A stretch of 64,000 bases of DNA from Symbiodinium kawagutii (Eukaryota; Sar; Dinophyceae; Suessiales; Symbiodiniaceae): NCBI GenBank assembly GCA_009767595.1, contig VSDK01000501.1, positions 84,085-148,084 on the forward strand, given 5' to 3'. The position numbers and the translations under genes are program-made. The notes under the pieces are model-generated. The model ran no database searches. It was not told the origin of the DNA and saw only the letters and a list, made by a program, of their open reading frames with translations. Shown piece after piece: positions 63,812 through 64,000 of the stretch (positions are counted from its first letter, which is position 1; the number at the start of each line of letters is the position of its first letter).

Positions 63812-64000
63812 AGCTCCTCCAACGTCAAATTTATTGCATCGAGGTTGCTGCTGCTGCTTCCTTGCTGGATCGTCACAAGATGTGGAAGAGGTGGAGGTCA
63901 GTTTTAAAAAATCAGGAGTTGAGTTGTTTTCAAGCTAGTAGCCTTAACCTGAGCACGAAACAATCACAAAATACTTTTCAAATACTTATCAAACAAACCC

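Noticed and set aside
63337-63907. 179- and 184-codon frames of Met/Phe and Lys/Ile runs
   Set aside because: They are pure translations of the GAA and CAT microsatellites.

Overview
The window looks like nuclear DNA of a dinoflagellate, most likely a Symbiodiniaceae-type alga. The grounds are: short exons split by 100-370 bp introns; introns that use GC as well as GT donors and whose acceptors are all followed by G in the one gene I could align (AG|G); long one-way runs of exons on the + strand; abundant micro- and minisatellites; and a copia-type retrotransposon with unusual extra domains. Nothing looks bacterial, viral or organellar. No spliced-leader relic, tRNA or rRNA was found.

Layout. 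1-733 (- strand) is the N-terminal part of an acidic, repeat-rich protein running off the left edge. 2294-4984 (+) is the best identified host gene, the C-terminal half of WASH complex subunit 4 (WASHC4/SWIP), with six introns placed to the base. 5.2-12.5 kb (+) is a dense series of exons of one or more genes I cannot name. 12.5-15.2 kb holds a - strand 200-codon ORF and a 413-bp tandem duplication. 15.2-32.3 kb contains scattered + strand exons: an EF-hand protein, a coiled-coil protein, a cysteine-rich membrane protein of about 1.2 kb without introns, a small membrane protein and several unknown last exons, separated by simple repeats.

32284-40329 is the centrepiece: a complete, apparently young Ty1/copia element of 8,036 bp with identical 168-bp LTRs and a 5-bp target duplication (TGTTG). 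Its polyprotein carries Gag, a zinc-binding motif, an aspartic protease, a region overprinted in another frame by a 254-codon topoisomerase-type zinc-finger ORF, a cytosine-methyltransferase-like domain, integrase and reverse transcriptase. The rest of the polymerase (RNase H) lies in the -1 frame. The element landed 18 bp behind the stop codon of a + strand exon and is followed by three satellite families (30 bp; 72 bp; 161/76 bp higher-order).

43.1-64 kb returns to + strand exons of unidentified genes, a 22-bp minisatellite near 59 kb and GAA/CAT trinucleotide arrays at the right end.

Most host genes here are spliced and have no recognisable homologue by eye. For those I give the exons with convincing reading frames; their outer boundaries are approximate.
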